From Rhizopus arrhizus (lineage: Eukaryota; Mucoromycota; Mucoromycetes; Mucorales; Rhizopodaceae): a stretch of 64,000 bases of DNA. Shown here in pieces: positions 1-11,500 of the stretch; the stretch's first letter is position 1, and the number at the start of each line of letters is the position of its first letter. Both the position numbers and the translations under genes were made by a program. The notes beneath the pieces are model-generated. The model did no database searches. It saw only the letters and a list, made by a program, of their open reading frames with translations, and was not told the DNA's origin. The DNA lies in contig JAKZZE010000015.1 in the NCBI GenBank assembly GCA_024220505.1, positions 744,001-808,000 on the forward strand, given 5' to 3'.

Positions 1-206
1 AAGGAGTTTAGTAAAGCTCTAAATCGCTCTTATACTGTAAATGTCAATTGCTTAATGCTAAAATAGGTTTTGTACTTCAGCAAAAAGACAACACCTGAGA
101 AATTGCGATTTTATATTTTTACTTTGGATTTTTTTAATCTCAATGAAATAATATTGAGGAGAGAAAGAAAGAAAGAGAGAAAGTAAAAGAGAGAGAGGGA
201 TACAAT

Positions 207-214
207 TATATAAA
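207..214 (+). promoter_or_regulatory. TATA box of the homeobox gene
   Basis: A TATATAAA motif lies about 65 bp before the ATG at 279. It follows a long purine GA-rich stretch (about 155-200). The position fits a core promoter with a short 5' UTR. Confidence 0.55.
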
Positions 215-278
215 GGTCACCATCTTTTCAATTTCAATTCCTTTTTCTATCAAAACATCATTCAATTCATTCACCCAA

Positions 279-800
279 ATGACCTATTCTACTTGCAGCT
301 TACCTTCTATTTCTGAACTTTCTTTGACTGCAAACTCCAACAAAGCTCTTTCTTCATCAAAGCTTGACATTGTCAACCTATTATCATCACCTCCACTCAG
401 TCCAACCTTTCTTGAAGAAACTCAGCATAATGATATAAAGATCAAAAGAAAGCGAGCATCGCCCGATCAACTGCTTGTTCTTAATCGCGTTTTCAGCCAG
501 ACGTATTTTCCCTCCACTGAAGTTCGCAAAGCACTTGGCAAACAGCTTGGAATGAGTCCACGTACAGTCCAGATCTGGTTTCAAAACAAGCGTCAGGCAC
601 TTCGTACACGAGGACGTCAAGCACCGCAAGAGCAACCGCTTTTCTACCTTCCTCCCATTTCCCCTCCAACTTCACCTATCTCGGAAGCATCTTTTCAATG
701 CTCACAACAAAAGGTTTCTTTACCTCCTTTAAGGTTACCTTCTACTTCAAATAATCATTACAATCCTCCTATGGATTACTTTCGCCACCGAGAGCTTTAA
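279..800 (+). CDS. Homeodomain transcription factor
   Basis: Intronless ORF of 173 aa. A homeodomain spans about residues 55-112: a basic N-terminal arm (KIKRKRASPDQ), then helices, ending in the recognition helix RTVQIWFQNKRQ, whose WFQN core contacts DNA in this family. The flanks are rich in Ser and Pro, with SPPxSP motifs on both sides of the domain, as is usual for fungal regulators. The product should be a nuclear sequence-specific DNA-binding protein; its targets cannot be read from sequence. The ATG follows a TATA box by 65 bp and is the first in the frame. A long non-coding region follows it, so it has no obvious partner gene. Confidence 0.9.
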   Translation: MTYSTCSLPSISELSLTANSNKALSSSKLDIVNLLSSPPLSPTFLEETQHNDIKIKRKRASPDQLLVLNRVFSQTYFPSTEVRKALGKQLGMSPRTVQIWFQNKRQALRTRGRQAPQEQPLFYLPPISPPTSPISEASFQCSQQKVSLPPLRLPSTSNNHYNPPMDYFRHREL

Positions 801-3206
801 TGAATACAGCAGCATACCATATATATCTTTTCTATTGTTCCTCATGCCTCAAATTTCCCTTTACTAATGTATATTTTGGATCGTTTTATGTTTATTTACT
901 ATTTTATGTCTTCTTTAATGCAATATGCCTCCTTTTTCTTTGTGTATGCTGTTTCTTTTTTTCTTTTTCATTGTTCTCGTTTACGTAAACATTTTGTTGT
1001 TTGTTTTCATCAATAAAACATATATTAAAAATTTTAACATTTTTTATTTTATTTTATTATTATTATTATTATTATTGTCATAATTGTTCTTTGCATAATG
1101 TCTTTGTAAGCTATTTACAAATAAGAAAATTTTGTGTGCTTTCATTGAGTTATGTTTAGTTATAGCATAAAAAATAACAATTGAAGAACAATAAAATAAA
1201 TGCACAATTGCATATCAGAGCACCCTTAAAATTTGAATACATCTAACAAAGGGTGTATTCTTGCATTTAGGAGTGTAATATATTAAAGAAAAAAAAACAT
1301 AATACCTACATTACTTATCTTGATGATTTAGATAGATGCCCTTTTTTAATATATAGACTGCAGCTTTTTTTAATTTCTGTGGCTATTCTAGAACTCTAGC
1401 CAAGATTTGGATTGATAGACTCCCTGTTTCATTTTTATTGTTCCTCAATTCTAGTACTAGTAGCAGTATAAAATAAAGTTATTGTTTTGTAGTATGCAAA
1501 AACAAAGTATCCATCCATTCGGATTTGCATTTTATAAAAACAACTTTCTTCTTGCAAAGCTTTTTCTTCAAGTAAATTCCCAAGTATATACCTAAGTTTA
1601 CACAATTTCAGCCTACTTGTACACCTCTTTTTAAAGGAGTTAAGTGTGTCATAATCCTTGGATAAACTTTTTTTTTATTGTCTCTTTTCTGCTTCACGCG
1701 GGCATCGTACCTGCATTGATGCAATGCATACTAACTATTAAAAGGGCTATACTTCTTTATATGGTAGACATTAAAGAAATACCACAGATCAATTTTTTAC
1801 TGTATTTGAAGGCTCGTGCAAATCCGTACAAGCACAAATAAGCAGACAATTGTAATACACATATTATCACCAGACATAATTTCATCTCCTAATATTAAAA
1901 AAGAGAGCTCCTTAGTTTATCTTTTCCACCTTTACTTATTTGTAATCTATAAGGTTAAAGCCAATACCCCCTCCTTAGACTAGGTCCTTTTTGTAGCTAT
2001 ACATGTCAATTTCATATGCACATAATGAAAGAGAGGAAGGTACCTAGATAGGTACCGTGTAAACGGAAAATATTAAAGCGGTTAGCAAAATCAAGATGTA
2101 AAGCAAACTATCAAGCACAAGTGTTTTCTTTAACTTTATGAATACAAGCAAAAAGGAAATTTATTGACAAACGCATAACTAAATATACCATCCTTTTCGA
2201 CTTCTTCTTAGTTAGTTATTACTTATGATATATACTATCACAAGCAACCATGGTTAATCCAATGAACTGCACATAATATGCTACAGATACAATTTATTTA
2301 ATTCTCTCTCCTTCCTATACAAAATCACGGCAATTTCTGTGAAATGAACATAAAAAAACCCCTTCTCCTGAATTTAAACAGGGAGACATTTAGTAACATT
2401 TACAAGCAGGGAAAAAGTATTAAATCTATAAATATAAAAGCATAGGAGAAGAACAGAAATAAGAAATCGATGTATTTCGGTACCAACATCATAAGAGCGC
2501 ACAGCTGAATTATAGATTCGATATACGAATAGGCACAAACTTTATTCATCTTGGTCTGCATACACACAGATTGAATGTATTTCTTCTATTTCATCATCTA
2601 TTTTGCTCCCTAACTTCAATCTTCTTCTTTCTTTCTTTTTAAAATAACAAAAGTGGCAAAAGTTCTTGTCTGTGAGATAGTTATTGCTACAAAAGTTTTT
2701 AAGGAACAATAGCAAAAAACTAACCGCTTAGGGCAGTCTTTTTTAATGTTACTATCCTTTTAGAACTTCTAAAATGAGAAAAATTATACTAGCCAATTGA
2801 GAAAACATGATAATTATTTTGGAAGCATCAAAGGCTTTTTTTACCAAAAAAAAAAAAAAAAAAAAAAAAAGAGAGACTACGGTCAAAGAATGACATTGAA
2901 TGTCTTATCCATCCTTGATAGTTTGTTAGAATAATTTGCGAAGAAGCTTCTACAATTAAAGGAATCAAAACGTCACCGCCGTCAAAAGGCCAGCTTTTAA
3001 CATTATATTTTTTTAATAGAGAATCAATTTTTGACCCTATTTTGATAAATTCGTGTGATGGATTAAAACAGACAGTATAGTCAAATGTGTCTTTTGTTTT
3101 TTTCTCTCTCTCTCTTTCTTTTTCTTATCAAACTTTATTAGCAGCAAGTATCATCTTATTTACTTTTCTTATTAAAGAGTAAGACTACTTTTAGTAGTAA
3201 ACGCAG
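801..3206. other. Intergenic region, no gene seen
   Basis: About 2.4 kb of AT-rich DNA. It holds a TTA/ATT microsatellite near 1045-1077, a 26-nt poly-A run near 2845-2870 and a small perfect palindrome at 2039-2056 (8-bp arms GGTACCTA, 2-nt centre). Short ORFs here (for example 1644-1841) lack recognisable motifs and I treat them as chance. Confidence 0.6.
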
Positions 3207-3623
3207 ATGAAGCGAAAAAAGAAGTTTACTTTGGACCCTCCATTTCAGGAGGGTTCATCTTCCAAAAAGCAAGAGGTAAACAAAACCTTTTTATGAACAT
3301 TGTTATCAGTCAATATAACAAGACTAAAGCCATACATGTATGGCAACTGGTGCTTTTTTCCAAGCCCCAGTCGCTTCTGGCTCTCAAGCGACTCAACAAA
3401 AAGTTTCTGTTTATGAAGATTCTGATAGCGATTTTCAATCATTCCCAAAATCTGCTTTCAGATATATGTCATCTAGTGATCCATTTAAAGGCTTCAAAAA
3501 CAAGTTAGACATGGTTTGCAATAGCTTTTGCTTTCTCTACATGAATAAATAAACTAATGCAAATAGCATTTGGCAAAATACATGAATTCCGCTTCTTCTG
3601 AGGATCGTGTGAGAACTCTATAA
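3207..3623 (+). CDS. Possible small spliced gene of unknown function
   Basis: Not recognised. The central part (about 3340-3513) reads as a hydrophilic segment with an acidic SVYEDSDSDF stretch and then SSSDPFKGFKNKLDM. A donor at 3514 and an acceptor ending at 3566, with a CTAAT branch-like site 14 nt before it, join this in frame to a last exon (3567-3623) that ends RVRTL and stop. A lysine-rich ATG ORF beginning at 3207 (MKRKKKFTLDPPF) followed by a GTAAAC donor could be the first exon. I could not make that first junction keep the frame, so the 5' half is uncertain. Confidence 0.35.
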
Positions 3624-4050
3624 CAGACTCTCATCCCTTATCCAGTGGGTAAACTGTATAATGTTTTTTTATGATAATCTTTTACCAGCATTCATTTTAT
3701 ATATTTGTATCTTTTGGTGCCTCTCTTTTACTTTCATTTCAAATTACTTCATCAATATTTCCCATATTATTTTATTATTTCCTCCAAATTTGAAAAATAA
3801 AGTATTATCCTTCTATACAAAATACCATTTTCCACTGTATCCTTCACTTTCTTCCTCCTTGATATGCTCATGAGTTTCCTATATGAAAGTTGTTTACGAT
3901 TTCTTTCTCAAGTAAAATGCATTTATATACCTTAACCTGAAGTAGCTCACTTTCTACTTTAAATGGAGACCCTTCTACCGAAACATTCTCTCTATCATAT
4001 TCATTAACAATGCCTATTTCTTTAGCTTCGTTTTTCTTTTCTTTCTTTAC

Positions 4051-5139
4051 TTACACACTTATATTATATGTTTCTGTCTTGTGTGGGATCTTTGCATGAA
4101 TCAATTTTTGCCATGCTTTATGTGTTTCAGAGATAATAGAGTTTGCATATGCCTAATGTGAGATTATAAGTAAAAAAAATATGTCAAACGGGAAATTACT
4201 TTCTGCTTTTTACCTTATCTTTACATTCTCCATTGAAAGCAAACACATTTTTATCTTTTCCATCTGGAATCTTGTAAATTTCAAACCAATGTCTGGTAGC
4301 ATCTAATAAGCCAGGGTAATGCTTCTTTACATCATCAATGTCTATATATATTATGGATAAGCAAAAACGATTTAAATCAAAGTGAAGAAAAAGTATACCA
4401 TTTAGTTTGACAGCCATTGGATCTTTTGTATCGATGACTACAACCTTCCAGTCTGTCTCTCCTTCATCTATCATTGCCATAATACCCAACACCTTGACCT
4501 GCTTTATTTCTCCTTGTTTTGCTACACCTTCACCAATTTCAATAGCATCAATAGGATCATTATCACCTCTTGCTCCAGTTTCACTATGCAAGTCGGTGGG
4601 ATCTTCCCAAGTCTTTATCGTATGTGAATTTCTTTCTCTAGACGCTCGCGAAAATAGGAATATATATATACCTGAGGCAAAGCACCATAGTTCCAAATAT
4701 AGCCTTTATGAGGGAAGCAATTTCGAACAAACCTTGGTTTTCCTTTTTTGCAGTCTTGTTTTAAAGGATTGAATTTTTCTCCAATGGAAACCTGGTTATG
4801 TATTGATATGTCAGTAAGGAAAAGGATGTGTCATGAATTAGAATTACTTCAATTTTTGCATTCGACCAGCGAGGAATCTCGACAACCATGTTTACAATAC
4901 TCTTTTCTGAAGGATCAGCATAAAGTGGAATGTCATGAAAAGGCGATACTATCTTGCCGTCCTTCTCTTTAAAGTGCATTAGTATATAAACAGTACTATA
5001 ATCACTGTTTGTTGTTACCAATATGAACACGATAAGCCTCAGTAAATGGCTTCCCAGAAGCGACAGGTCTGTATGCAGAGGAGTAAGAGCGCACAAGACG
5101 AAAAACAGGGGATAAACGAACACCTGTCAAAAGATTCAT
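4051..5139 (-). CDS. PPA2: Mitochondrial inorganic pyrophosphatase
   Basis: Soluble family I pyrophosphatase, hydrolysing PPi to phosphate with Mg2+. Six exons on the minus strand: 5139-5019, 4966-4848, 4791-4672, 4612-4399, 4341-4214 and 4152-4051, giving 267 aa in one frame. Residues 137-142 are the signature DNDPID. The C-terminal exon has the family's [11 protein letters not shown] segment. The N-terminus [20 protein letters not shown] is basic, acid-free and amphipathic, like a mitochondrial presequence, so I chose the start at 5139 over an in-frame Met at 5262 that would overlap the neighbour. The tail is shorter than in yeast cytosolic Ipp1. It is divergent from the Aven-like gene with 85 bp between the starts, suggesting a shared promoter. 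Confidence 0.92.
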
Positions 5140-5224
5140 TTTGGAATAAAAGAGTCCCTGGAAGACTACCGGTCCATAAAAAAATAGATTTGGACTCAGT
5201 TTGCATTCACCACTTTTTCTTACC
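5140..5224. promoter_or_regulatory. Bidirectional promoter between PPA2-like and Aven-like genes
   Basis: Only 85 bp separate the two divergent start codons. Both promoters must lie here or inside the opposite gene. No TATA box is evident. Confidence 0.5.
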
Positions 5225-6398
5225 ATGAGACCTGATGAACATAAAGCAAAAGATTCTCGCAAATATCAAGCGCGTAAAAAGAATCAAGGTGACTCTTCAG
5301 CCGCAGAGATAGCTCAAGCACGTAGAAAAGCAGTAAAGGCAAATGATAGAGGCACTGGCATCGCTGCAATTCGTAGACGAAACGGTGATTTTGTACAAGA
5401 AACTGAAGAAGAGAAGGAAGAAAGAAAAGCACTTCAAGCTAAATATTCAAAAAGAGGAATTGCAACTAATTATGACCGATATGAAGAAGAAACAGAGCAA
5501 GGTAGAACGATTGTGTGAATTAGAAAAAAGGATATCGGTGTTATATTAAAAAAATGATTAACTGTAGATCGTATTGAAAGAGATGCAGAATTAGGAATTG
5601 ATCGTGAAACAACTGATCTAGTAACCATGTTGGAAGACATTGGTATGAAATTTTTTAAAATTGCTTAGTACTTGCTTGTCTTAACACTATATATACAGAC
5701 GAAGGCGGTTCAACCCTTTTCAAGTTCAAAGACGAGCAACTGTTTAGTGGAGAACAAAAACAAACTGTAAGGAAATAACTTCTCTCGGAATTTGTTATTA
5801 ACAACAAATAGCTACACAAGAATATGCTTCAGGTAGATTTTCAGTCATTTATACCTGTGCTTGAAAGTATTGATACACAGCAACTATTGGGTCTAACTGA
5901 AGCTGATAGTGATCTGGTAAATAAGAGAGAATAATAACGTATAAAATAAATGGTTGAATAAGAAAGAAATAGGTTGATGATATGTTGAATTACCATCCAG
6001 TTGTTCCTGATAAACCTATTGTTCCAGCATTTAATAAAAACGCTAAAGGATATGTAATATTCAACAAACAGCAACAACAGCAACCAATCCGCAATGTTGC
6101 TCCCGAAGTGGATGGTATCTATTTAAGAAATGATGGCTCAAATCACCCAGTGATGAATGCGATAAGCAGCAACAAATCAGTAAATCCATCATCAAATACA
6201 GTTGAAAAGAAACCAAAAGAAAACCAAGTGACGGATGATTTAGATGAGCTGTTAGCGATAGATCACCAAAAGAACGAGGAGCCATTAAAGAAAGCAACGC
6301 TGCCTAAGCCTGGATCAATAAAAAAGAAGCCAGTGATTGCTGTTCATGAAGATAGTAAAGATGACGAGGCTTGGTTAGATGACTTGCTTGATGAATAA
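5225..6398 (+). CDS. Aven homologue
   Basis: Five exons: 5225-5501, 5568-5642, 5699-5766, 5812-5916 and 5973-6398, giving 316 aa. Three segments in the same order as animal Aven support the call: a basic N-terminus running into YSKRGIATNYDRYEEE (Aven has a YSRR...NWDRY segment); TLFKFKDEQLF, then a middle region with DFQSFIPVLESI; and acidic C-terminal boxes DDLDELLAID and DDEAWLDDLLDE (Aven ends with a DLLLNLD box and a DWLD box). Animal Aven is an apoptosis inhibitor and ATM activator. The role in a fungus is not known, and a DNA-damage role is inference. It starts 85 bp from the divergent pyrophosphatase gene. Confidence 0.75.
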
Positions 6399-6784
6399 AT
6401 TCTTGTAAATATGTTTTTTTTCTGCTTGATCATTTTGAAGGTTACACTGTAAGCAAAATGCCCAATCTGTTATGAAAAAGCAGGGTTTTTCTTTTCTTTT
6501 ACCTTTTTCATTATGCATAATATCAGCAGCTATCAAGTCTAGAAAATAATGCAAACAGTAGTGTATCAGCAGAGCGTGAGCAAACTATAACATATATGGA
6601 CAATCTGAGAAATAGAAAAGATGGTAAAGAGAAAAAACAAACAGTAGCATATTGTTTTACAAAAATATTATGTTGTGGACAGACATAAAAAAAAACACAC
6701 ACACAAAGAGTTTAAGCAAATTCGGCAAGGCGATCTTGGTTCAATGATAAAAACAATGAAAAAGGACTTATCTGGTGTTTTCGA

Positions 6785-7108
6785 ATGGTGTCAGTGTCAC
6801 CATTCATCCTTTATAAATTACCAATAAAAGAACCTCATTGGACTCGATTTGAACAAGAGAATGAACAATTGTTAACAAGTCAATATTATTCATTTACAAG
6901 CAAAGATACAAAGGACAGTATTGACATACATGACGGGCATATCTTTGATGGAACTGTCACAGTTCGAGTGATTTTTCAAGAAGCTATTGCATTTGCTGTC
7001 GATCCTGAGCGGTTAGAGCCGATCATTTTTGAAATCGTGTCTTACCCAAAGCTAAATTGGATACAAAAATGGACTTCAATGTTGGTTGCGCGGAGAAGAC
7101 GGAAGTAA
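6785..7108 (+). CDS. Hypothetical protein, probably the last exon of a gene
   Basis: Not recognised. The convincing part starts near 6830 (EPHWTRFEQENEQLL), continues through GHIFDGTVTVRVIFQEAIAF and ends in a basic RRRRK tail with TAA at 7106-7108. The stretch just upstream (about 6540-6780) also reads as hydrophilic coding-like sequence, including MIKTMKKDLSGVFEW. The real gene is therefore likely longer and spliced, with a short intron at about 6787-6829. I could not settle the junctions. It lies between the Aven-like gene and ERG5 on the same strand. Confidence 0.4.
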   Translation: MVSVSPFILYKLPIKEPHWTRFEQENEQLLTSQYYSFTSKDTKDSIDIHDGHIFDGTVTVRVIFQEAIAFAVDPERLEPIIFEIVSYPKLNWIQKWTSMLVARRRRK

Positions 7109-7548
7109 GGAAAAAAAAGTGGTACGATACATAAGATGATCAAAATGGTTTTTATTTTACTATTATTTGTTTTTGTCGAGCCAATCACCTGTCTTGATAG
7201 ACAGGATAAAAAGAATTGGAAAATTCTGTTGACACGTCCGTTAGTAATTGTAGTTTAATGATAAAAAGTTTAATTTTGAGAAATTTGACAGTTGTTATAC
7301 AACTGTCCAATTTGTTGTTAGGTCGTTAAGATATAGTATAGTTGCTTTGATTAAGTTTTGAAGCTTTATATCAAGTACAATAATGCATATCTGAGGTATC
7401 CTTGCGCAGAGTTTACAATAAAGTAGTTTACTTATGCCACAATCCTAGGTACACTAATTTAAAAAGGCGAACTAATTACTGCCCATATAAAATGTGGGAT
7501 CTGGACGTACCTTGCATCTTTTCACCCTTTTTTATTTGTTCTATAAAA
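7109..7548. other. Intergenic, ERG5 upstream region
   Basis: No coding signal. It contains several near-TATA motifs (for example CTATAAAA at 7541-7548, directly before the ATG at 7549). Confidence 0.5.
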
Positions 7549-9253
7549 ATGGATAGGTAATTGAGAAGGACATACACCCCATGAAAAGCATAAAATCTTA
7601 AATTTAACGATTTATAGTGTTTTTATTGAAAAAGCTCGAAAATTGTTTGAAAAAACTGCCGAGCAAATAAAAGAGGTCATAGCGGAGGGGCTTGCAGCAG
7701 ACAAAGCTTACTTTACACCCATTGGGTTGGCTACTGCAGCAGTCGCAGGCTTCTTGGTTTGGGAACAGGTTGATTATCACAGAAAAAAAAGACATTTACC
7801 AGGCCCTTCGTTCAAAATGCCGCTCATTGGCTCTTTAATGGATTCCATGGAGCCAACGTTTGATAAGTACAATTCAAAATGGAAAAGTGGTAACTTATCT
7901 TGTGTCTCTGTATTTAACCGGTAAAACCTCTTGCAAAAAAAAAAAAAAAAAAAAAAAAAAATCGAACCACTAATTCTTATATATGCCATGTGCAGGTTCA
8001 TTGTTATCGCTTCAAACTGCGAGCTTAGTCGTAAAATATTAAACTCACCGGGCTTTGTCCAACCTGCTGTGGTTGATTCTATGAGATATATTTTAACAGA
8101 TGACAACTGGGTATTTATGGATGGTAAAGAGCACCTTAATTATCGTAAAGGGTTGCATTCACTCTTTCAGAGAAGTTCACTGGGTGGTTATCTGACAATT
8201 ATGGATAAATGTTATCAAAAATTTTTTGACGAGTGGTTATCGCATGAAGGCAAAACCAGACGATATCAGTGGGATTTTAGAGAGTTAAATATGCAATCCT
8301 CACTTCGCGTCTTTTTGGGCGATTTTATGCCAGAGTCGGTGGCAAAGAAATGTTCAGAAGAATATTTCAATATCACTGCTGCACTTGAACTAGTCAATTT
8401 TCCATATCCTCTTCCTGGCACTAAGATATACAAAGCTATGAAATCTCGCCAATATATCTATGATGCATTTGTTGAATCCATCAAAGACGCTCGAATCCGT
8501 ATGAGTCAAGGCAGCCAAACGACCTGCCTTTTGGACAATTGGTTGATCACGATGAAAGAAAATGAAAGAGAGTGCTTGGAGGCTGGTAAGCCCGCTCCTC
8601 ATGTCTTTACCAATCATGAGATTGCCTTGACAATCTTGACCTTTTTATTCGCCTCTCAGGACGCCACGTCTTCTGCACTCACATGGACCTTTCAACTTTT
8701 GGCCGATCATCCAGAAACTTTGAAGAAGGTATATGATGAACAAGATAAGCTTCGTGCAGACGATCCTAACCAGCCATTGACATTGGAATTAATGGAAAAA
8801 TCAGTTTATTTGCGCCAAGTTGTCAAGGAATCACTTCGTCTTAGACCACCTGTGCTCATGGTACCCTATCAAACACACAAAGATTTCCCTATTTCAGACG
8901 GCTACACTGTTCCTGCCAACTCCATGTTGATTCCCACTACTTATCCAGCATTACATGATCCCGTTGCTTATCCAAATCCTGATGCATTTGATCCTGATAG
9001 ATGGGGTCCTGAAGGCGTAGCTGAAAAGCACCCAAAGAATTTTATGGTATTTGGTAATGGGCCTCATCACTGTATTGGTAAAGAATATGCTATTCTTCAT
9101 GTCATGTCTACTGTTGCCCAGGCTACAAGAAGGCTTGAGTTTAAACACTATCCTACATCTGAATCTGATACAATCTGGTTATTTGCTACTACTTATCCCA
9201 AGGATGAATGCTCTATGAGCTTCCATCCTCGAACCAAATTCCCCTATCAATAA
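7549..9253 (+). CDS. ERG5: Sterol C-22 desaturase, cytochrome P450 CYP61 (ERG5)
   Basis: Introduces the C22-C23 double bond in ergosterol synthesis, at the ER membrane. Three exons: 7549-7556, 7618-7920 and 7996-9253, giving 522 aa, close to yeast Erg5. The first exon is only 8 nt (ATG GAT AG); splicing gives MDSVFIEKARK. No in-frame ATG exists upstream in exon 2, which is why this start was chosen. A membrane anchor lies at about residues 37-55 and is followed by a Pro/Gly hinge (HLPGPSF). P450 hallmarks are the I-helix FLFASQDATS (about 320), ExxR in KESLR (about 381) and the heme loop FGNGPHHCIG with the cysteine ligand near 462. ELVNFPYPLPGTK and the SCVSVFNR/FIVIAS junction match CYP61. 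The second intron holds a 27-nt poly-A tract. Confidence 0.95.
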
Positions 9254-9368
9254 TTAATATCTATTCATAATATTCGACTTCAATTCTTTTAGAAAAAGAA
9301 AAGAAATAAAAGCATTTTATATGTCCATTCAAAAAATTATTGGCTTGAAAGAATTGTATTTGAATTTG

Positions 9369-9371
<3 letters not shown>

Positions 9372-9434
<63 letters not shown>
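9372..9434 (+). repeat. Poly-T tract upstream of the RFWD3-like gene
   Basis: A run of about 63 T ends 28 bp before the ATG at 9463, between the ERG5 stop and that gene. As poly(dT) it would exclude nucleosomes and may act as a promoter element. Its exact length is prone to sequencing error. Confidence 0.85.
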
Positions 9435-9462
9435 CTATTTTTATCTCATCAAAACAAAATCT

Positions 9463-11286
9463 ATGGAAATCATCGATCTTGAGGATCCTGATTTTCAGGC
9501 ACCCATTATACCAGCAACAACAGATGTTTCAAAAAAAAGATCTAGTGAAGAAGAGGAAGAAGAGGAAGAAAATACACCAGAACGGTTAAACTGTAGCTTA
9601 TGTGAGCTTCCTTGGACAACGCAGGGCGCCCACCGTATCGTTCATTTAAAGTGTGGGGATGTATTTGGAAAAAGGTAAAAGCTGCTATTCTAAGCAACCA
9701 GCAAAATATTAAAATGGCACATTAATTTTGTGTAGTTGCATAGATACTTATGTCAAAGCCTTCAATTCCTGTCCACTATGCGGGTAGAATAAGTCAAGTT
9801 ACTTATAAACTAATTACTAATATTTGTTCTCTTGTGCAAACAGACAGATTGCCAATAAAAAAGACATGAGAATTATTTGGCCGACGAAAGTATTAGCAGA
9901 GGACGAAAGTGAAATGAAGCGATTAAAGAATGCTCTTGAAGAATCAAAAAATATACTAGAAACTTATTTGAATGAAACACTGCTTGTTCAAAAGCAACTT
10001 CAGGAGTGTAGAAATGAACTTACAGCAGTGAAAGCAGATGAGATTTTACAGCTGAAAACAGAGATTTCAACAGCAAACCGTGGATTGTCTGACAATATTC
10101 ATACTACGCAATCAAAAGAGTTTCAACTTTGCCGAAGTTATGTTTCAGGAACAGAAGTAAGCCAAAAAAAAAAAGTTTGTAACAGAGTATATAAAGTTTT
10201 TGCGATTGTAGAAATACCGTACAATGACAGTTTTACCTTTATTCGAAACTATTGTTGTATCAGCAGAGCAACCACGAAACAACTCGCATGGAATAAGAAA
10301 AATCAATTTGTTTGATACAAGTATATCAGAGTATATTGGACTGCATTTCAAGCAGATAAAAGACATCAAAACTTGCTCAGAACGTTATATAGCATTGACG
10401 ACTAGCCTTGACAAAACGTTAAAATTGACATCCTTAACTAATAATGTTACTGTTCAAACGTAATTAAAAAAATGCAAAGAAGAAAAGAGAATACAAGAAA
10501 ATCTAACTTATATTTAGCTATACCCTTGAATTTCCTGGTTGGTCTTGCGCTTTTGACGATCACAATACGAATTTACTTTATTGTGGTCTAGGAAATAACA
10601 CATTGATGGTCTATGATATACGTAACACAAGATCGCATTTGCATAAACTAAAGGATTCTTCATCACAAGCTCCTATTCATTCATTAAATGTTGGTCAAGT
10701 AAACGATTCGCACTCGGCTGTCTTATGTTCCAATTTAGTACAATCGTACGTATGGAACTTTAAAAAAGATGGCGATACACCGTCATATATCCCTATAGAA
10801 ACCACTCCAGGTAATAATGGCCATAATAAAAAACCAATTTTAGAAATCATTAAACTATTTTTGTAGGATTTAAGCCATTTCATTCATATTATCAAAATGG
10901 AAAACTATTGACAAGTTCAAGAAACAAAGATACGACAGAATATGTCATTAGTCACAGCCCTGATACAAGTACCTGCTGTTTCGATACAAATATTGACTGG
11001 TCATATACAACCAATTTCAAGCAAACATCACTAACAAGAAATAGCTTTTTTGAAAGAAATGATGAATTGTTTATTTGTTTTGCTGAAGCAGATACGGTAA
11101 GGTCCATTTAACACATCAAACCATATTATAACTTTCTAGTAGCTTAAATGCAGAAATAAAATATCAGAAGTACAAAGCATCAAACTAAACGGAACAGTGT
11201 ATGATATAAAACATTGTGCTATTGATGATGATGAACTCATAGTTGCTTTATGCGAAAATGAAGTTTATGTGTATAAATATATGTAA
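9463..11286 (+). CDS. RING finger and WD40 E3 ubiquitin ligase, RFWD3 homologue
   Basis: Seven exons: 9463-9674, 9736-9783, 9844-10156, 10212-10459, 10518-10810, 10867-11096 and 11143-11286, giving 495 aa. An acidic N-terminus (Glu run) is followed by a RING from about residue 43: CSLC, then LKCGDVFGKSCID and NSCPLCG. Next is a coiled coil (about 90-190), then a C-terminal WD40-like region. LDKTLKLTSL, PGWSCAFDDHNTNLLYCGL and MVYDIRNTRSH follow the order in vertebrate RFWD3. That enzyme ubiquitinates RPA and RAD51 at stalled forks and crosslinks (FANCW), so the nuclear DNA-repair role here is by homology. The protein is shorter than the vertebrate one because the long N-terminal SQ-rich part is absent. 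Confidence 0.9.
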
Positions 11287-11500
11287 AAAGAAAAGAATGT
11301 ATAAAGTATACCCCCCTCACCTTTGAAATCGTATGAAAAAATAAAAAAATTGTCATTTATAATTGAAACAATGAGTACAAACTAACAACGTTCTTTGAAA
11401 GCATAAATAAGAGAGAATGGGTACATTTAGCAAGACAAATACAGCGTGCTTACTGGTTTTTGTATTTTTTTTTCTTTCATTTTTTCTTTTCTTTCTATAA

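Noticed and set aside
2039..2056. Perfect palindrome GGTACCTA-GA-TAGGTACC as an operator
   Set aside because: Arms are only 8 bp, no gene is near, and such palindromes occur by chance in a 64-kb window.
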